Positions 33,551 through 42,274 of a DNA stretch of 64,000 nucleotides are shown piece by piece (position 1 is the stretch's first letter; each line of letters begins with the position of its first letter). The notes beneath the pieces were generated by a model. It saw only the letters and a list, made by a program, of their open reading frames with translations, had not been told where the DNA came from and did not search any database. A program made the translations under genes and the position numbers. Origin of the DNA: Streptomyces fildesensis (GTDB taxonomy: Bacteria > Actinomycetota > Actinomycetes > Streptomycetales > Streptomycetaceae); assembly GCF_016107395.1 (NCBI RefSeq), contig NZ_JAAIKO010000004.1, forward strand, positions 62,001 to 126,000, given 5' to 3'.

Positions 33551-35026
33551 ATGGCCAGCACGCATCGCCGTCGACCCGGGTTCACGACCAAAGCGATCGG
33601 TGGCCTCGTCGCCGCGGGTGTCGTGGCGGGAGGCGCCTTCGCGCTGGCCGGGTCAGCGAGTGCCGCCCCGGTCGGCGCCGCCTACACCAAGACGAGCGGC
33701 TGGACCGGTGGCTACACCGGGCAGTACGAGATCACGAACTCCTCGGACAAGGCGTTGTCCGGCTGGACCCTGTCGTTCGACCTGCCGGCCGGCACCACGC
33801 TGAGCTCGCTGTGGAACGGCAGGTTCACCGCGAACGGCCAGCACATCACCGTGAAGCCGGAGGGCTGGAACGCCACCGTGGCGCCCGGCGCGAAGGTCGA
33901 CGTCGGCTTCGTGGCGGCGTCCGGCGGCACCGCCGCGGACCCGGTCAACTGCCTGATCAACGACGCCAAGTGTTCGGTGGACTCCGGCCCGACCGCCACC
34001 CCCAGCGGCCGTCCGACCGTGACCGCGAGCCCGACCGCCTCGCCCACCCCGACGAAGACCGCGTCGCCGACCCCCACGAAGACCAGCACGCCGACCCCCA
34101 CCCCCACCAAGACCGGCGGCACCACCCCGGTCGCCGGCGCGGGCTTCTCGCCGTACATCGACACCTCGCTGTACCCGGCCTTCGACATGGTCGGCTCCGC
34201 GAAGAGCACCGGCGTCAAGCAGTACAACCTCGCCTTCATCACCTCCGGCGGCGGCTGCACCCCCAAGTGGGGCGGTGTGACGGACCTCGGCTCCGACGCG
34301 GTGGCTGGCCGGATAGGCGCGCTGCGGGCGGCGGGCGGCGATGTCCGCGTCTCGTTCGGCGGGGCCTCGGGCTCCGAACTGGGCACGGCCTGCACCTCGG
34401 TCGGCGATCTGACGGCCGCGTACGGCAAGGCCGTCGACCAGTTCAAGCTGACCAAGGTCGACTTCGACATCGAGGGTGGCGCGCTCCCGGACACCGCGTC
34501 CAACAGCCGCCGCGCGCAGGCCATCGCCGCGCTCCAGAAGAGCCACAGCGGACTGGACGTCTCGTACACCCTCCCGGCGATGCCGACCGGTCTGACGCAG
34601 GACGGCATCAACCTGCTGGCCGACGCCAAGAAGAACGGCGTGAAGATCTCGGCCGTCAACATCATGGCGATGGACTACGGGCCCGCGTTCAACGGCGACA
34701 TGGGCCAGTACGCGATCGATGGCGCCACGGCGACGCAGGCTCAGGTGAAGAGCGTGCTCGGCCTGTCGGACGCGGCCGCCTGGAAGGCGGTGGCGGTCAC
34801 CCCGATGATCGGTGTGAACGACGTCAACACCGAGATCTTCACGGTGGACGACGCAACGCAGCTGGTGGACTTCGCCAAGTCGAAGGGCCTGGGCTGGCTG
34901 TCGATGTGGTCCTCGACGCGTGACAAGCAGTGCCCCGGCGGTGCGAAGAACTTCGCCGATGCGAGCTGCAGCTCGATCGTCCAGGGCGATCTGGCCTTCA
35001 CCAAGGCGTTCGCCTCCTTCGGCTGA
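33551..35026 (+). CDS. secreted GH18 chitinase with CBM2 carbohydrate-binding module
   Basis: 491 residues. Signal peptide with cleavage near ASA-AP (residue 38-39). A CBM2 domain (about 42-140: GYTGQYEITNSSDKALSGW, WNGRFTANGQ, the terminal Cys pair) binds crystalline chitin or cellulose. A Pro/Thr linker of about 45 residues joins a GH18 catalytic domain (about 190-491). The active-site DxxDxDxE motif appears as KVDFDIEG, with Glu308 as the proton donor. It hydrolyses chitin outside the cell. A dre-like site upstream suggests DasR/GlcNAc control, and a strong hairpin follows the stop. The catalytic domain is of the ChiC/ChiD-like bacterial type with GMP-free short loops; exact naming is not claimed. 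Confidence 0.93.
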   Translation: MASTHRRRPGFTTKAIGGLVAAGVVAGGAFALAGSASAAPVGAAYTKTSGWTGGYTGQYEITNSSDKALSGWTLSFDLPAGTTLSSLWNGRFTANGQHITVKPEGWNATVAPGAKVDVGFVAASGGTAADPVNCLINDAKCSVDSGPTATPSGRPTVTASPTASPTPTKTASPTPTKTSTPTPTPTKTGGTTPVAGAGFSPYIDTSLYPAFDMVGSAKSTGVKQYNLAFITSGGGCTPKWGGVTDLGSDAVAGRIGALRAAGGDVRVSFGGASGSELGTACTSVGDLTAAYGKAVDQFKLTKVDFDIEGGALPDTASNSRRAQAIAALQKSHSGLDVSYTLPAMPTGLTQDGINLLADAKKNGVKISAVNIMAMDYGPAFNGDMGQYAIDGATATQAQVKSVLGLSDAAAWKAVAVTPMIGVNDVNTEIFTVDDATQLVDFAKSKGLGWLSMWSSTRDKQCPGGAKNFADASCSSIVQGDLAFTKAFASFG

Positions 35027-35049
35027 TCGCACGGCCGACCGCAGGACGC

Positions 35050-35087
35050 AGCGGCCCACCGGCGGGGGTTCCCGCCGGTGGGCCGCT
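35050..35087. terminator. strong hairpin after chitinase gene
   Basis: 17-bp arms AGCGGCCCACCGGCGGG (35050-35066) and CCCGCCGGTGGGCCGCT (35071-35087) with a 4-nt loop. Lies between the convergent chitinase and bglC genes and can end both transcripts; no U-tract. Confidence 0.82.
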
Positions 35088-35142
35088 GCCGCGTGAAGTG
35101 GTGTCGACGGCACCCTCGAACCCCCGCACCACCCCGCGTCTC

Positions 35143-36612
35143 TTACGGAGCGTCAGGCTCCGTGATCTCACCCGTGCGCGCGACCTGGGCGTACCAGTGG
35201 GCGCTGGATTTCGGGATGCGGTTTTGGGTGGCGTAGTCGACGTAGACGGCGCCGAATCGTTTGCTGTAGCCGTAGGACCATTCGAAGTTGTCCATGAGTG
35301 ACCACAGGAAGTAGCCGCGGACGTCGGCGCCGTCGGCCATCGCGCGGTGTACGGCCGCGAGGTGTCCGCGCAGGTAGTCGATGCGCCGTGGGTCGTTGAC
35401 GGTGCCTTCGGGGGAGACGTAGTCGTCGAAGGCGGCGCCGTTCTCGGTGACCATCAGTGGCAGGCCGGGGTTCTCCTGGGCGGTGCGGCGCAGCAGGTCG
35501 TACAGTCCGCTGGCGTCGACGGCCCAGCTCATCGCGGTGGTTTCGCCGGGTGGGAGGTGGAAGGCGACCTGTTCGGAGCCGGGCCAGGGGGAGTGCGCGC
35601 TGGCGCCGTGGCCGTCGAAGCGGGCGGCCTCGGTCCCGTCGGGGGCGGGCTGCGGGCCCGAAACGACGGTGGGCGTGTAGTAGTTGATGCCCAGCAGGTC
35701 GATGGGGCGGGAGATCTCGGCGAGGTCGCCGTCCCGTACCAGGGTCTGCCAGTCGACGAGGTGCGCGGTGTCGTCCAGCAGGTCCTCCGGGTACCCGCCG
35801 TGCAGGATCGGGCCGGTGAAGATCCGGTTGCCGACGGCGTCGATCCGGCGTGCCGCGTCCAGTGCCGCCGTCGAGCCGTCGAGCGGGCGCACCTGGTGGA
35901 GGTTGAGGGTGATCGAGGTCCGCGCGGTGGCGGGGAGTGTGGAGCGCAGGACCCCGATCGCCCGGCCGTGGGCGAGATTGAGATGGTGGGCCGCCTTCAG
36001 CGCGGCGTCCGGTTCGGTGCGGCCGGGGGCGTGGACGCCGGATCCGTAGCCGAGGAAGGCGGAGCACCAGGGTTCGTTGAGGGTGGTCCAGTACGGGATG
36101 CGGTCGCCGAGTGCGCCGGCCATGATCGCGGCGTAGTCGGCGAAGCGTTCGGCGGTGTCGCGCACCGTCCAGCCGCCGACGTCCTCCAGATCCTGCGGCA
36201 GATCCCAGTGGTAGAGGGTCGCGACCGGGGTGATGCCCTTGTCGAGGAGCTCGTCGGCCAGCGCGCGGTAGAAGTCCAGGCCGCGTTGGACGGCGGGGCC
36301 GCGGCCGGTGGGCTGGACCCGCGACCAGGAGATGGAGAAGCGGTAGGCGCCCAGGTGGAGGCCGGACATCAGGGCGACATCGTCGCGGAACCGGTGGTAG
36401 TGGTCGGCCGCGATGTCGCCGGTGTCGCCGTTGTGGACCCGGCCCGGAGTGTGGCTGAAGGTGTCCCAGATGGAGGGGGTGCGGCCGTCTTCGGCCACGG
36501 CGCCCTCGATCTGGTACGCGGCGGTGGCCGCGCCCCAGACGAAGCCGGGCGGGAAACGGAGCAGACCGGCCGGTGCGGCCTCGGTCTCGGTCTCGGATCG
36601 GACAGCGGTCAT
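35143..36612 (-). CDS. bglC: GH1 beta-glucosidase (cellobiose hydrolysis)
   Basis: 489 residues with the full GH1 barrel: [15 protein letters not shown] near the start, acid/base Glu180 in TLNEPW, nucleophile Glu390 in MVTENGAAF, and [16 protein letters not shown] near the end. No signal peptide, so it cleaves imported cellobiose or cello-oligosaccharides to glucose in the cytosol. It is the last gene of cebE-cebF-cebG-bglC, 56 nt after cebG, which gives the symbol. I see no CebR box in the 56 bp before it, so repression probably works through the upstream box unless transcription also starts locally. Confidence 0.94.
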   Translation of the reverse strand: MTAVRSETETEAAPAGLLRFPPGFVWGAATAAYQIEGAVAEDGRTPSIWDTFSHTPGRVHNGDTGDIAADHYHRFRDDVALMSGLHLGAYRFSISWSRVQPTGRGPAVQRGLDFYRALADELLDKGITPVATLYHWDLPQDLEDVGGWTVRDTAERFADYAAIMAGALGDRIPYWTTLNEPWCSAFLGYGSGVHAPGRTEPDAALKAAHHLNLAHGRAIGVLRSTLPATARTSITLNLHQVRPLDGSTAALDAARRIDAVGNRIFTGPILHGGYPEDLLDDTAHLVDWQTLVRDGDLAEISRPIDLLGINYYTPTVVSGPQPAPDGTEAARFDGHGASAHSPWPGSEQVAFHLPPGETTAMSWAVDASGLYDLLRRTAQENPGLPLMVTENGAAFDDYVSPEGTVNDPRRIDYLRGHLAAVHRAMADGADVRGYFLWSLMDNFEWSYGYSKRFGAVYVDYATQNRIPKSSAHWYAQVARTGEITEPDAP

Positions 36613-36668
36613 ACGGGGGCACTCCCAAAAGGTGAGCGGGACAGGTGCGGGCGTAGGGCTTCGGGAGG

Positions 36669-37580
36669 TCAGCTCTTGACGGCGCCGGCGGTGATGCCGC
36701 CCACGATGTGTTTGCCGAGCAGCGCGAAGACCAGCAGCAGCGGCACGGTCGCGATCAGCGCGCCGGTCAGCACCACCGCGTGGTCGATGGTGTGGTCACC
36801 GGAACCGAGCCCGGCCAGCGCCACCTGCACGGTGGGGTTCTGTTGGTTCAGTGCGATGAACGGCCAGAAGAAGTCGTTCCAGGACTGGACGAAGACCAGC
36901 ATCCCCAGCACCGCCATGGCCGGCCGCGCGATCGGGAAGACCACGTGCCACACGATCCGCAGGCTGTGCGCCCCGTCCACCCGGGCCGCCTCGATCAGCT
37001 CGATGGGCAGCGCCTCGGCCAGGAACTGCCGCATGAAGAACACCCCGAACGCCGCCACCAGCGACGGCAGGATCACCGACTGCAGCCGGCCCACCCAGCC
37101 CAGATCGGTGATGATCTGGTAGAGCGGGATCACGCTGAGCTGCGGCGGGATCGTCATCGTCGCCACCACCAGGGTCAGCAGCCCGTTGCGGCCCCGGAAG
37201 CGCAGCTTCGCGAAGGCGAAGCCGGCCAGCGTGGCGAACAGCACCGTGCTGAGCGAGACGAACCCGGCCACGATGGTGGAGTTGATCAGCGCCTGGCCCA
37301 TGTGGACCTGGTCCCAGGCGATCTTCAGGTTGTCGATCAGATGGGAGCCGGGCAGCAGCTCGGTCGGCGGCTGCACGATCTGGGTGTCGGTGCTGGAGGC
37401 CGCGACCACGGTCCAGTACAGCGGGAAGAGCGAGACCAGCGCCGCGACCACCAGGACCACGTACGTGACGGGCCCGGCGTGGTCCTGCCGTCCGGCGCGG
37501 GCCGAGAAGCGCCGCCGTTTGGGCGGGGCGGGAGTGGGCCCTGACCGGTGCGCGGCCCGTTCCGCGACTGCGTGTGCCAT
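36669..37580 (-). CDS. cebG: cellobiose ABC transporter permease CebG
   Basis: 303 residues, six helices, MalG-type. The EAA loop signature that contacts the ATPase is present ([24 protein letters not shown]). The N-terminal 30 residues are cytosolic and Arg/Pro-rich. It pairs with CebF to form the channel for cellobiose/cellotriose bound by CebE. Starts 4 nt after the cebF stop. No ATPase gene is in the cluster, consistent with use of the shared MsiK ATPase in Streptomyces (known for this system). Confidence 0.93.
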   Translation of the reverse strand: MAHAVAERAAHRSGPTPAPPKRRRFSARAGRQDHAGPVTYVVLVVAALVSLFPLYWTVVAASSTDTQIVQPPTELLPGSHLIDNLKIAWDQVHMGQALINSTIVAGFVSLSTVLFATLAGFAFAKLRFRGRNGLLTLVVATMTIPPQLSVIPLYQIITDLGWVGRLQSVILPSLVAAFGVFFMRQFLAEALPIELIEAARVDGAHSLRIVWHVVFPIARPAMAVLGMLVFVQSWNDFFWPFIALNQQNPTVQVALAGLGSGDHTIDHAVVLTGALIATVPLLLVFALLGKHIVGGITAGAVKS

Positions 37581-37584
37581 GAGG

Positions 37585-38601
37585 TCAGCCCCCCAGCTTC
37601 CTGCGGTTGACCCGCGTGATGATCAGTTGGACGGCGCCCACGAGCAGCAGGATCAGGAGCATCACCCACGCGACGGCCGACGCCTGTCCCAGCGCCCCGT
37701 TCTGCCAGCCCTTCTCGTACATGTAGAGGCTGAGCGTCTGGTACTGGTGCGCCGATCCGCCGCTGACGCCCAACCCGCCGCCGAACAACATCGGTTCGCC
37801 GAACAGCTGGGTCGCCCCGATCGTCGAGACGATGATCGTGAACAGGATCGTGGGACGGATCGAGGGGATGGTCACGCTGAGGAACTGCCGCCAGCGCGAC
37901 GCCCCGTCCAGCGCTGCCGCCTCGTACAGATCACCCGGCACGGCCTGCATCGCGGCCAGGTAGATCAGCGCGTTGTACCCCGTCCACCGCCAGGTCACGA
38001 TCGTGGAGATGGCGATCTGGGACGGCCACTTGTCGGCCTCCCACTGGATGTGGTGCACCCCGAAGTGGCCGAGCAGCTGGTTGACCATCCCGTAGTCGGG
38101 GTTGAAGAGCTGGACGAAGACCAGCGAGGCCGCCGCGATCGACGTCGCGTACGGGGCCAGCACCGCGACCCGGAAGAACCCGCGCGCCCGGAGCTTGTAG
38201 TTCAGGAGATGGGCCAGCCCCAGCGCCATCAGCAGCTGCGGGACGGTGGAGATCACCCCCAGCGAGAACGTGTTGCGCAGCGCGTTCCAGAAGAACTCGC
38301 TGTCCCACAACCGGGTGTAGTTGTCGAACCCGCGCCACTGCGCGGTACCGCCCAACTCCACCTGATGGAACGAGAGCCAACCCGTGTAGATCAGCGGGAA
38401 GAGCCCGAACGCGGCGAAGCAGACGAAGAACGGGGCGATGTACGCGTACGGCGTCGCCTTCAGATCCAGGCGGTACAGCCGCGAGCGCCAGGAGTGGCCG
38501 GCGGGCGTGCCGGGGGTGCCCGGTGGTGCGGGGGCGGGGGCGGGGACGGGCCGGGCCGGCGGCGGACTGCCGTCGGCCGACGCCCTGACGGAGGTGGCCA
38601 C
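37585..38601 (-). CDS. cebF: cellobiose ABC transporter permease CebF
   Basis: 338 residues, MalF-like with six helices after a Pro/Ala/Gly-rich cytosolic N-terminus (about 1-40). The EAA loop appears as EAAALDGASRWRQFLSVTIPSIRP. Partner of CebG. Lies 123 nt after cebE; a GC hairpin just past the cebE stop (38707-38721) would lower expression of the permeases relative to the binding protein, a common arrangement in sugar importers. Confidence 0.93.
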   Translation of the reverse strand: MATSVRASADGSPPPARPVPAPAPAPPGTPGTPAGHSWRSRLYRLDLKATPYAYIAPFFVCFAAFGLFPLIYTGWLSFHQVELGGTAQWRGFDNYTRLWDSEFFWNALRNTFSLGVISTVPQLLMALGLAHLLNYKLRARGFFRVAVLAPYATSIAAASLVFVQLFNPDYGMVNQLLGHFGVHHIQWEADKWPSQIAISTIVTWRWTGYNALIYLAAMQAVPGDLYEAAALDGASRWRQFLSVTIPSIRPTILFTIIVSTIGATQLFGEPMLFGGGLGVSGGSAHQYQTLSLYMYEKGWQNGALGQASAVAWVMLLILLLVGAVQLIITRVNRRKLGG

Positions 38602-38706
38602 GAGTGGCGTCCTTCCCGGTCGGGTCAGTCGGTCGGTCTCGGTCGGGACGGTCGGTCACGGCCGGATCAGCGTCGTGGGGCGGGCCGCCCGGCAGGAGTG
38701 GGCACT

Positions 38707-38721
38707 GCGGGGCGGCCCCGC
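38707..38721 (-). terminator. attenuating hairpin between cebE and cebF
   Basis: GCGGGG (38707-38712) and CCCCGC (38716-38721) with a 3-base loop, directly after the cebE stop. No U-tract, so it may act as a 3' stabiliser or partial terminator giving more CebE than permease. Confidence 0.5.
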
Positions 38722-38724
38722 CGG

Positions 38725-40071
38725 CTACTGGTCGATCTTGTCCTTGACCAGCGCCTGCACGGTGGACCACGCCTTGTCCTTGGACGTGCCGTGCTGCTCG
38801 ATGTCGAGCAGCCCGTTGTCGGTGATGTACGTCTTCACCTGGCCGTCGTAGCGGCCGATCGGCGCCGGGGTGACGCCCTTGGCAATGGCCGTGTAGACCT
38901 TCCCGATCGGCGCGGTGCCGAAGTACGGGTTCGTCGCGTCCGTCACGGTCGGCGAGTCGAGACCGGCCTTGGTGGACGGGATGTTGCCGTTCTTGGCGAA
39001 CACCTTCGCCTGCTGCTCGGGCGCGGTCAGCCAGGCGGCCAGCGCGGTCGCCTCAGCGGTGTGCTTGCCCGCCTTGGGCACGGACAGGAACGCACCGCCC
39101 CAGTTGCCGGACTCCGGCGCCGCGGCGATGTCCCACTTCGCCGTATTGGCCGGACCCGCCTGCTCCTTGATGATGCCGGTCATCCAGCTGGGGCAGGCGA
39201 TCGTGGCGAACGTCGAGTTCTTGAACGCCGCGTTCCAGGTGCCCTTGTCGTCGAACTGCCGCAGCTTGGCGCTCAGACCCTGCTGCGCCGACTCCACCGC
39301 CAGGTCCCACGCCTTCTTCACACCCGGGCTGGTGTCGTAGATCAGTTTGCCCTGGTCGTCGGAGTACTGCTGCGCCTGACTGGAGACCACCGCGTTGAAG
39401 ACACCGCTGGCGGAGTCGGTGAAGGACACCCCGGCCGGCGCCTTGGCCTTGAACTGCTGACCAACAGCGATGTACTTGGCCCAGTCGCCCGCCCACAGCG
39501 CGGCGACCGCCTCACGGTCGGTCGGCAGACCGGCCTTCTGGAACAGGTCCTTGCGGTAGCAGACCGCCATCGGGCCGACGTCGGTGCCGAGTCCGATCAC
39601 CTGGCCGCTCTTCGTGGTGGCCTGCTTCTCCTTCCAGTCCAGCCACTTGGTGGTGTCGACCCCGGTGGCCTTGCCCAGGTCGACGAACCGGTCGCCGAGC
39701 GTGGCGGTCGCCTCGGCGATGAAGCCGACCTCGATCGCCTGGACGTCGGCCAGCCCGCTGCCCTGCGACAGGTGCAGCTTCAGCGCGTCCCAGTACTTCT
39801 GGCCGTCGGCGACGTTGTCCTCGACGATCGTGATGTTCGGGTGCAGCTGGTGGTACTCCGCGAACAGGGCCGCGCCCGTCTTGTCGTCGTAGCCGAACGA
39901 GCCGAAGTCGCCGACGTGCAGCGTGATGTTCTCGGTTCCGGTGCTGCCCTTCTTCCCCGAGTCCGAGCTGCTGTCGCTGCTGCAGCCGGTGATCAGGGTC
40001 GCGCAGGTCGCGAGCCCCGCGACCGCTATCAGTGCGGTCCGACGGGCGCGAGTGCCGCTGGAAGTGCGCAT
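38725..40071 (-). CDS. cebE: cellobiose/cello-oligosaccharide-binding lipoprotein CebE
   Basis: 448 residues from the ATG at 40071 (AAGGAG at good spacing). Lipobox LITGC with acylated Cys30, then a Ser/Asp linker and a family 1 extracellular solute-binding domain with the GLGTDVGPMAVCYRKDLFQKAG-type hinge region and the TAEATALAAWLTAPEQQ segment. It captures cellobiose and cellotriose outside the membrane for CebFG. A perfect CebR box lies 63 bp upstream of the start. In plant-associated Streptomyces this protein also senses cello-oligosaccharides as host signals; nothing here shows which lifestyle applies. Confidence 0.94.
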   Translation of the reverse strand: MRTSSGTRARRTALIAVAGLATCATLITGCSSDSSSDSGKKGSTGTENITLHVGDFGSFGYDDKTGAALFAEYHQLHPNITIVEDNVADGQKYWDALKLHLSQGSGLADVQAIEVGFIAEATATLGDRFVDLGKATGVDTTKWLDWKEKQATTKSGQVIGLGTDVGPMAVCYRKDLFQKAGLPTDREAVAALWAGDWAKYIAVGQQFKAKAPAGVSFTDSASGVFNAVVSSQAQQYSDDQGKLIYDTSPGVKKAWDLAVESAQQGLSAKLRQFDDKGTWNAAFKNSTFATIACPSWMTGIIKEQAGPANTAKWDIAAAPESGNWGGAFLSVPKAGKHTAEATALAAWLTAPEQQAKVFAKNGNIPSTKAGLDSPTVTDATNPYFGTAPIGKVYTAIAKGVTPAPIGRYDGQVKTYITDNGLLDIEQHGTSKDKAWSTVQALVKDKIDQ

Positions 40072-40134
40072 TCCACTCTCCTTGTCCAGGGTGGGTCTGG
40101 CGTTCGTTCTGACGTCCGGGCGTGCGACGAGGTG

Positions 40135-40148
40135 TGGGAGCGCTCCCA
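40135..40148. promoter_or_regulatory. CebR operator, perfect match
   Basis: TGGGAGCGCTCCCA, a perfect 14-bp palindrome identical to the CebR box as I know it, between cebE and cebR and nearer to cebE. CebR bound here represses the ceb operon until cello-oligosaccharides release it. Confidence 0.95.
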
Positions 40149-40292
40149 CGAAGGCTTGCCGGAACAGTCCTGCCTCGGAGGGGGAAGTGTCAAGGCATGA
40201 AGTCGTTTTCGTTGCCGGAACGTGTCCGGACCGGACCTTCGATCACTTCTTGAACGAAACCGGCACCGCACGGCCGCTATCGTGAGAGATCG

Positions 40293-40306
40293 TGGGAGCG
40301 CTCTCA
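40293..40306. promoter_or_regulatory. second CebR-like box, in front of cebR
   Basis: TGGGAGCGCTCTCA has one mismatch to the palindromic box and ends 55 bp before the cebR start. A weaker site here would give autoregulation of cebR. A neighbouring CGTGAGAGATCGTGGGAG contains a further partial half-site. Confidence 0.75.
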
Positions 40307-40361
40307 CGCACGGTGCGTCCGAGCGCCTAGGATGGCGCGTCAGCCATGTCGGGAGGCGGAA

Positions 40362-41390
40362 GTGACCGTGAACGGTCGGCACAGCGGACGGCCCACGCTC
40401 GAAGAGGTCGCCGCACGCGCCGGGGTGGGCCGCGGCACGGTCTCCCGGGTCATCAACGGCTCCCCCCGGGTGAGCGACCGGGCCAAGGCCGCCGTCGAGG
40501 TCGCCGTCGCCGAGCTGGGGTACGTCCCCAACCGCGCCGCCCGCGCCCTCGCGGGCAACCGGACGGACGCCATCGCGCTCGTCATCCCCGAACCCGAGAC
40601 CCGGCTCTTCGCCGAGCCGTACTTCTCCGACATCATCCGCGGTGTCGGCGCCGAGCTCGCCGACACCGACATGCAGCTGCTGCTGACGCTGATCCGAACC
40701 CCCAAGGAACGCTCCCGCTTCGCCCAGTACCTCAGCGCCCACCGGGTCGACGGCGTTCTGCTCGTCTCCGTGCACGAGGACGACCCGCTGCCGGACCTGC
40801 TGGAACAGCTGGACATGCCCGCCGTCCTGAACGGCCGGCGCTCCGACCTGGAGTCCGTGTCCTACGTGGACTCCGACAACGTCGGCGGCGCCCGGTCCGC
40901 CGTCGGCTATCTGCTCGGCCGCGGCCGCCGTGCCGTCGCCACCATCACCGGCCCCGTCGACATGTACGTCGCCCGCTGCCGTCTCGACGGCTACCGCCAG
41001 GCCGTCGGCGCGGCGGGCCTGGGCGACGACGCCTCGCTCGTCGCCCGCGGCGACTTCACCGAGGAGGGCGGCCGGCGCGCGATGCGCGAGCTGCTCGCCC
41101 GGCGGCCCGACGTGGACGCCGTCTTCGCGGCCTCCGACGTCATGGCCTCCGGCGCGCTCCAGGTCCTGCGGGAGGCCGGCCGGCGGGTCCCCGACGACGT
41201 GGCGCTCATCGGCTTCGACGACTCCGTCATCGCCCGCCATACGGACCCCGCCCTCACGAGTGTCCGGCAGCCCATCGAGGAGATGGGCCGCACCATGGCC
41301 CGCGTCCTCCTGGAGGAGATCGCGGAACGCACCTCGGTGCGGCGGCATGTGGTGCTCGCCACGGAGCTGGTACGGCGGGACTCGGCGTAG
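40362..41390 (+). CDS. cebR: LacI-family repressor CebR
   Basis: 342 residues from the GTG at 40362, chosen for the GGGAGG upstream; an ATG 10 codons earlier has no site. LacI helix-turn-helix (about 12-60: TLEEVAARAGVGRGTVSRVINGSPRVS) with the hinge LGYVPNRAARALAGNRT, then a periplasmic-binding-protein-like ligand domain (about 65-340) with RRPDVDAVFAASDVMASGAL and IGFDDS. Binds the two boxes in the divergent space from cebE and is released by cellobiose/cellotriose. Also reported to control thaxtomin genes in some pathogens, which are not present here. Confidence 0.95.
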   Translation: MTVNGRHSGRPTLEEVAARAGVGRGTVSRVINGSPRVSDRAKAAVEVAVAELGYVPNRAARALAGNRTDAIALVIPEPETRLFAEPYFSDIIRGVGAELADTDMQLLLTLIRTPKERSRFAQYLSAHRVDGVLLVSVHEDDPLPDLLEQLDMPAVLNGRRSDLESVSYVDSDNVGGARSAVGYLLGRGRRAVATITGPVDMYVARCRLDGYRQAVGAAGLGDDASLVARGDFTEEGGRRAMRELLARRPDVDAVFAASDVMASGALQVLREAGRRVPDDVALIGFDDSVIARHTDPALTSVRQPIEEMGRTMARVLLEEIAERTSVRRHVVLATELVRRDSA

Positions 41391-41481
41391 CGGGGTCCGC
41401 GTTCACCGGAAAGTGTGACGTCGGACACAGGGCGAACGGCGCCGCCCCGACCCCCACCGGGCCCCCGGGACCCAGGACATG

Positions 41482-41519
41482 ACGAAGGCCCGGTCTGTTC
41501 TCACAGACCGGGCCTTCGT
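41482..41519. terminator. strong terminator between cebR and tRNA-His
   Basis: ACGAAGGCCCGGTCTGT (41482-41498) and ACAGACCGGGCCTTCGT (41503-41519) form a perfect 17-bp stem with a TTCTC-type tetraloop region, placed just beyond the 3' end of the minus-strand tRNA-His and 90 bp after cebR. It can end both. Confidence 0.9.
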
Positions 41520-41526
41520 CGTTCAG

Positions 41527-41600
41527 GGTGAGTGACGGGACTTGAACCCGCGGCCACCTGGACCACAACCAGGTGCTCTACCAACTGAGCTACACCCACC
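41527..41600 (-). tRNA. tRNA-His (anticodon GTG)
   Basis: Minus-strand cloverleaf: extra G-1 at 41600 facing C73, acceptor GTGGGTG/CACTCAC, D-arm GCTC-GAGC, anticodon stem CCTGG/CCAGG with loop TTGTGGT, T-arm CGGG-TTCAAGT-CCCG. The extra 5' G pairing with C73 is the histidine identity element. No encoded CCA. Confidence 0.96.
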
Positions 41601-41666
41601 ATGTCCGGCGCTTCTCGGCGCCGACCTGAAGAAGCATACAGGGTCCGGGAGGGTGCTCGCCTCAGG

Positions 41667-42269
41667 CTATTCGGCAGCCAGGACGTGCTTGGCCGCGATG
41701 GCCCGGGCGGTGTCGGTGTCCGGGCCGGGCTGCGGCACGAAGACGGCCTCGCGGTAGTAGCGCAGCTCCGCGATGGACTCGCGGATGTCGGCCAGGGCGC
41801 GGTGGTTGCCGTTCTTCTCCGGGCTGTTGAAGTACGCCCGGGGGTACCACCGGCGGGACAGCTCCTTGATGGAGGAGACGTCCACGATCCGGTAGTGGAG
41901 GTGCTGTTCGAGGGCCGGCATGTCCCGGGCGAGGAAGCCGCGGTCAGTGCTGACCGAGTTTCCGCACAGCGGGGCCTTGCGCGGTTCCGACACGTGCTCG
42001 CGCACGTAGTCGAGCACCAGCTTCTCGGCCTCCTCGAGCGTCACACCGCCCTCGAGCTCCTCCAGGAGCCCGGAGGCGGTGTGCATCTCGCGTACGACGT
42101 CGGGCATGGTCGTCAAGGACTCGGCGGGCGGGCGGATGACGATCTCCACCCCCTCGCCGAGAATGTTCAGCTCGGAGTCGGTGACCAGTGCGGCCACCTC
42201 GACGAGCGCGTCATGGGCCAGGGACAGCCCGGTCATCTCGCAGTCGATCCACACCATGCGGTCGTTCAT
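41667..42269 (-). CDS. orn: oligoribonuclease (3'-5' exonuclease for nanoRNA and pGpG)
   Basis: 200 residues, the family's usual size. DEDDh exonuclease motifs: Asp9 and Glu11 in WIDCEMTGL, an internal Asp, and [11 protein letters not shown] at the end with catalytic His and Asp. It degrades 2-5-nt RNAs and pGpG, the breakdown product of c-di-GMP, in the cytosol. The start is 5 nt downstream of the adpA stop, so it is probably co-transcribed with adpA, an arrangement I recall as conserved in Streptomyces. It links to the c-di-GMP enzyme at the left window edge only functionally. Confidence 0.95.
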   Translation of the reverse strand: MNDRMVWIDCEMTGLSLAHDALVEVAALVTDSELNILGEGVEIVIRPPAESLTTMPDVVREMHTASGLLEELEGGVTLEEAEKLVLDYVREHVSEPRKAPLCGNSVSTDRGFLARDMPALEQHLHYRIVDVSSIKELSRRWYPRAYFNSPEKNGNHRALADIRESIAELRYYREAVFVPQPGPDTDTARAIAAKHVLAAE

Positions 42270-42274
42270 GGGTC

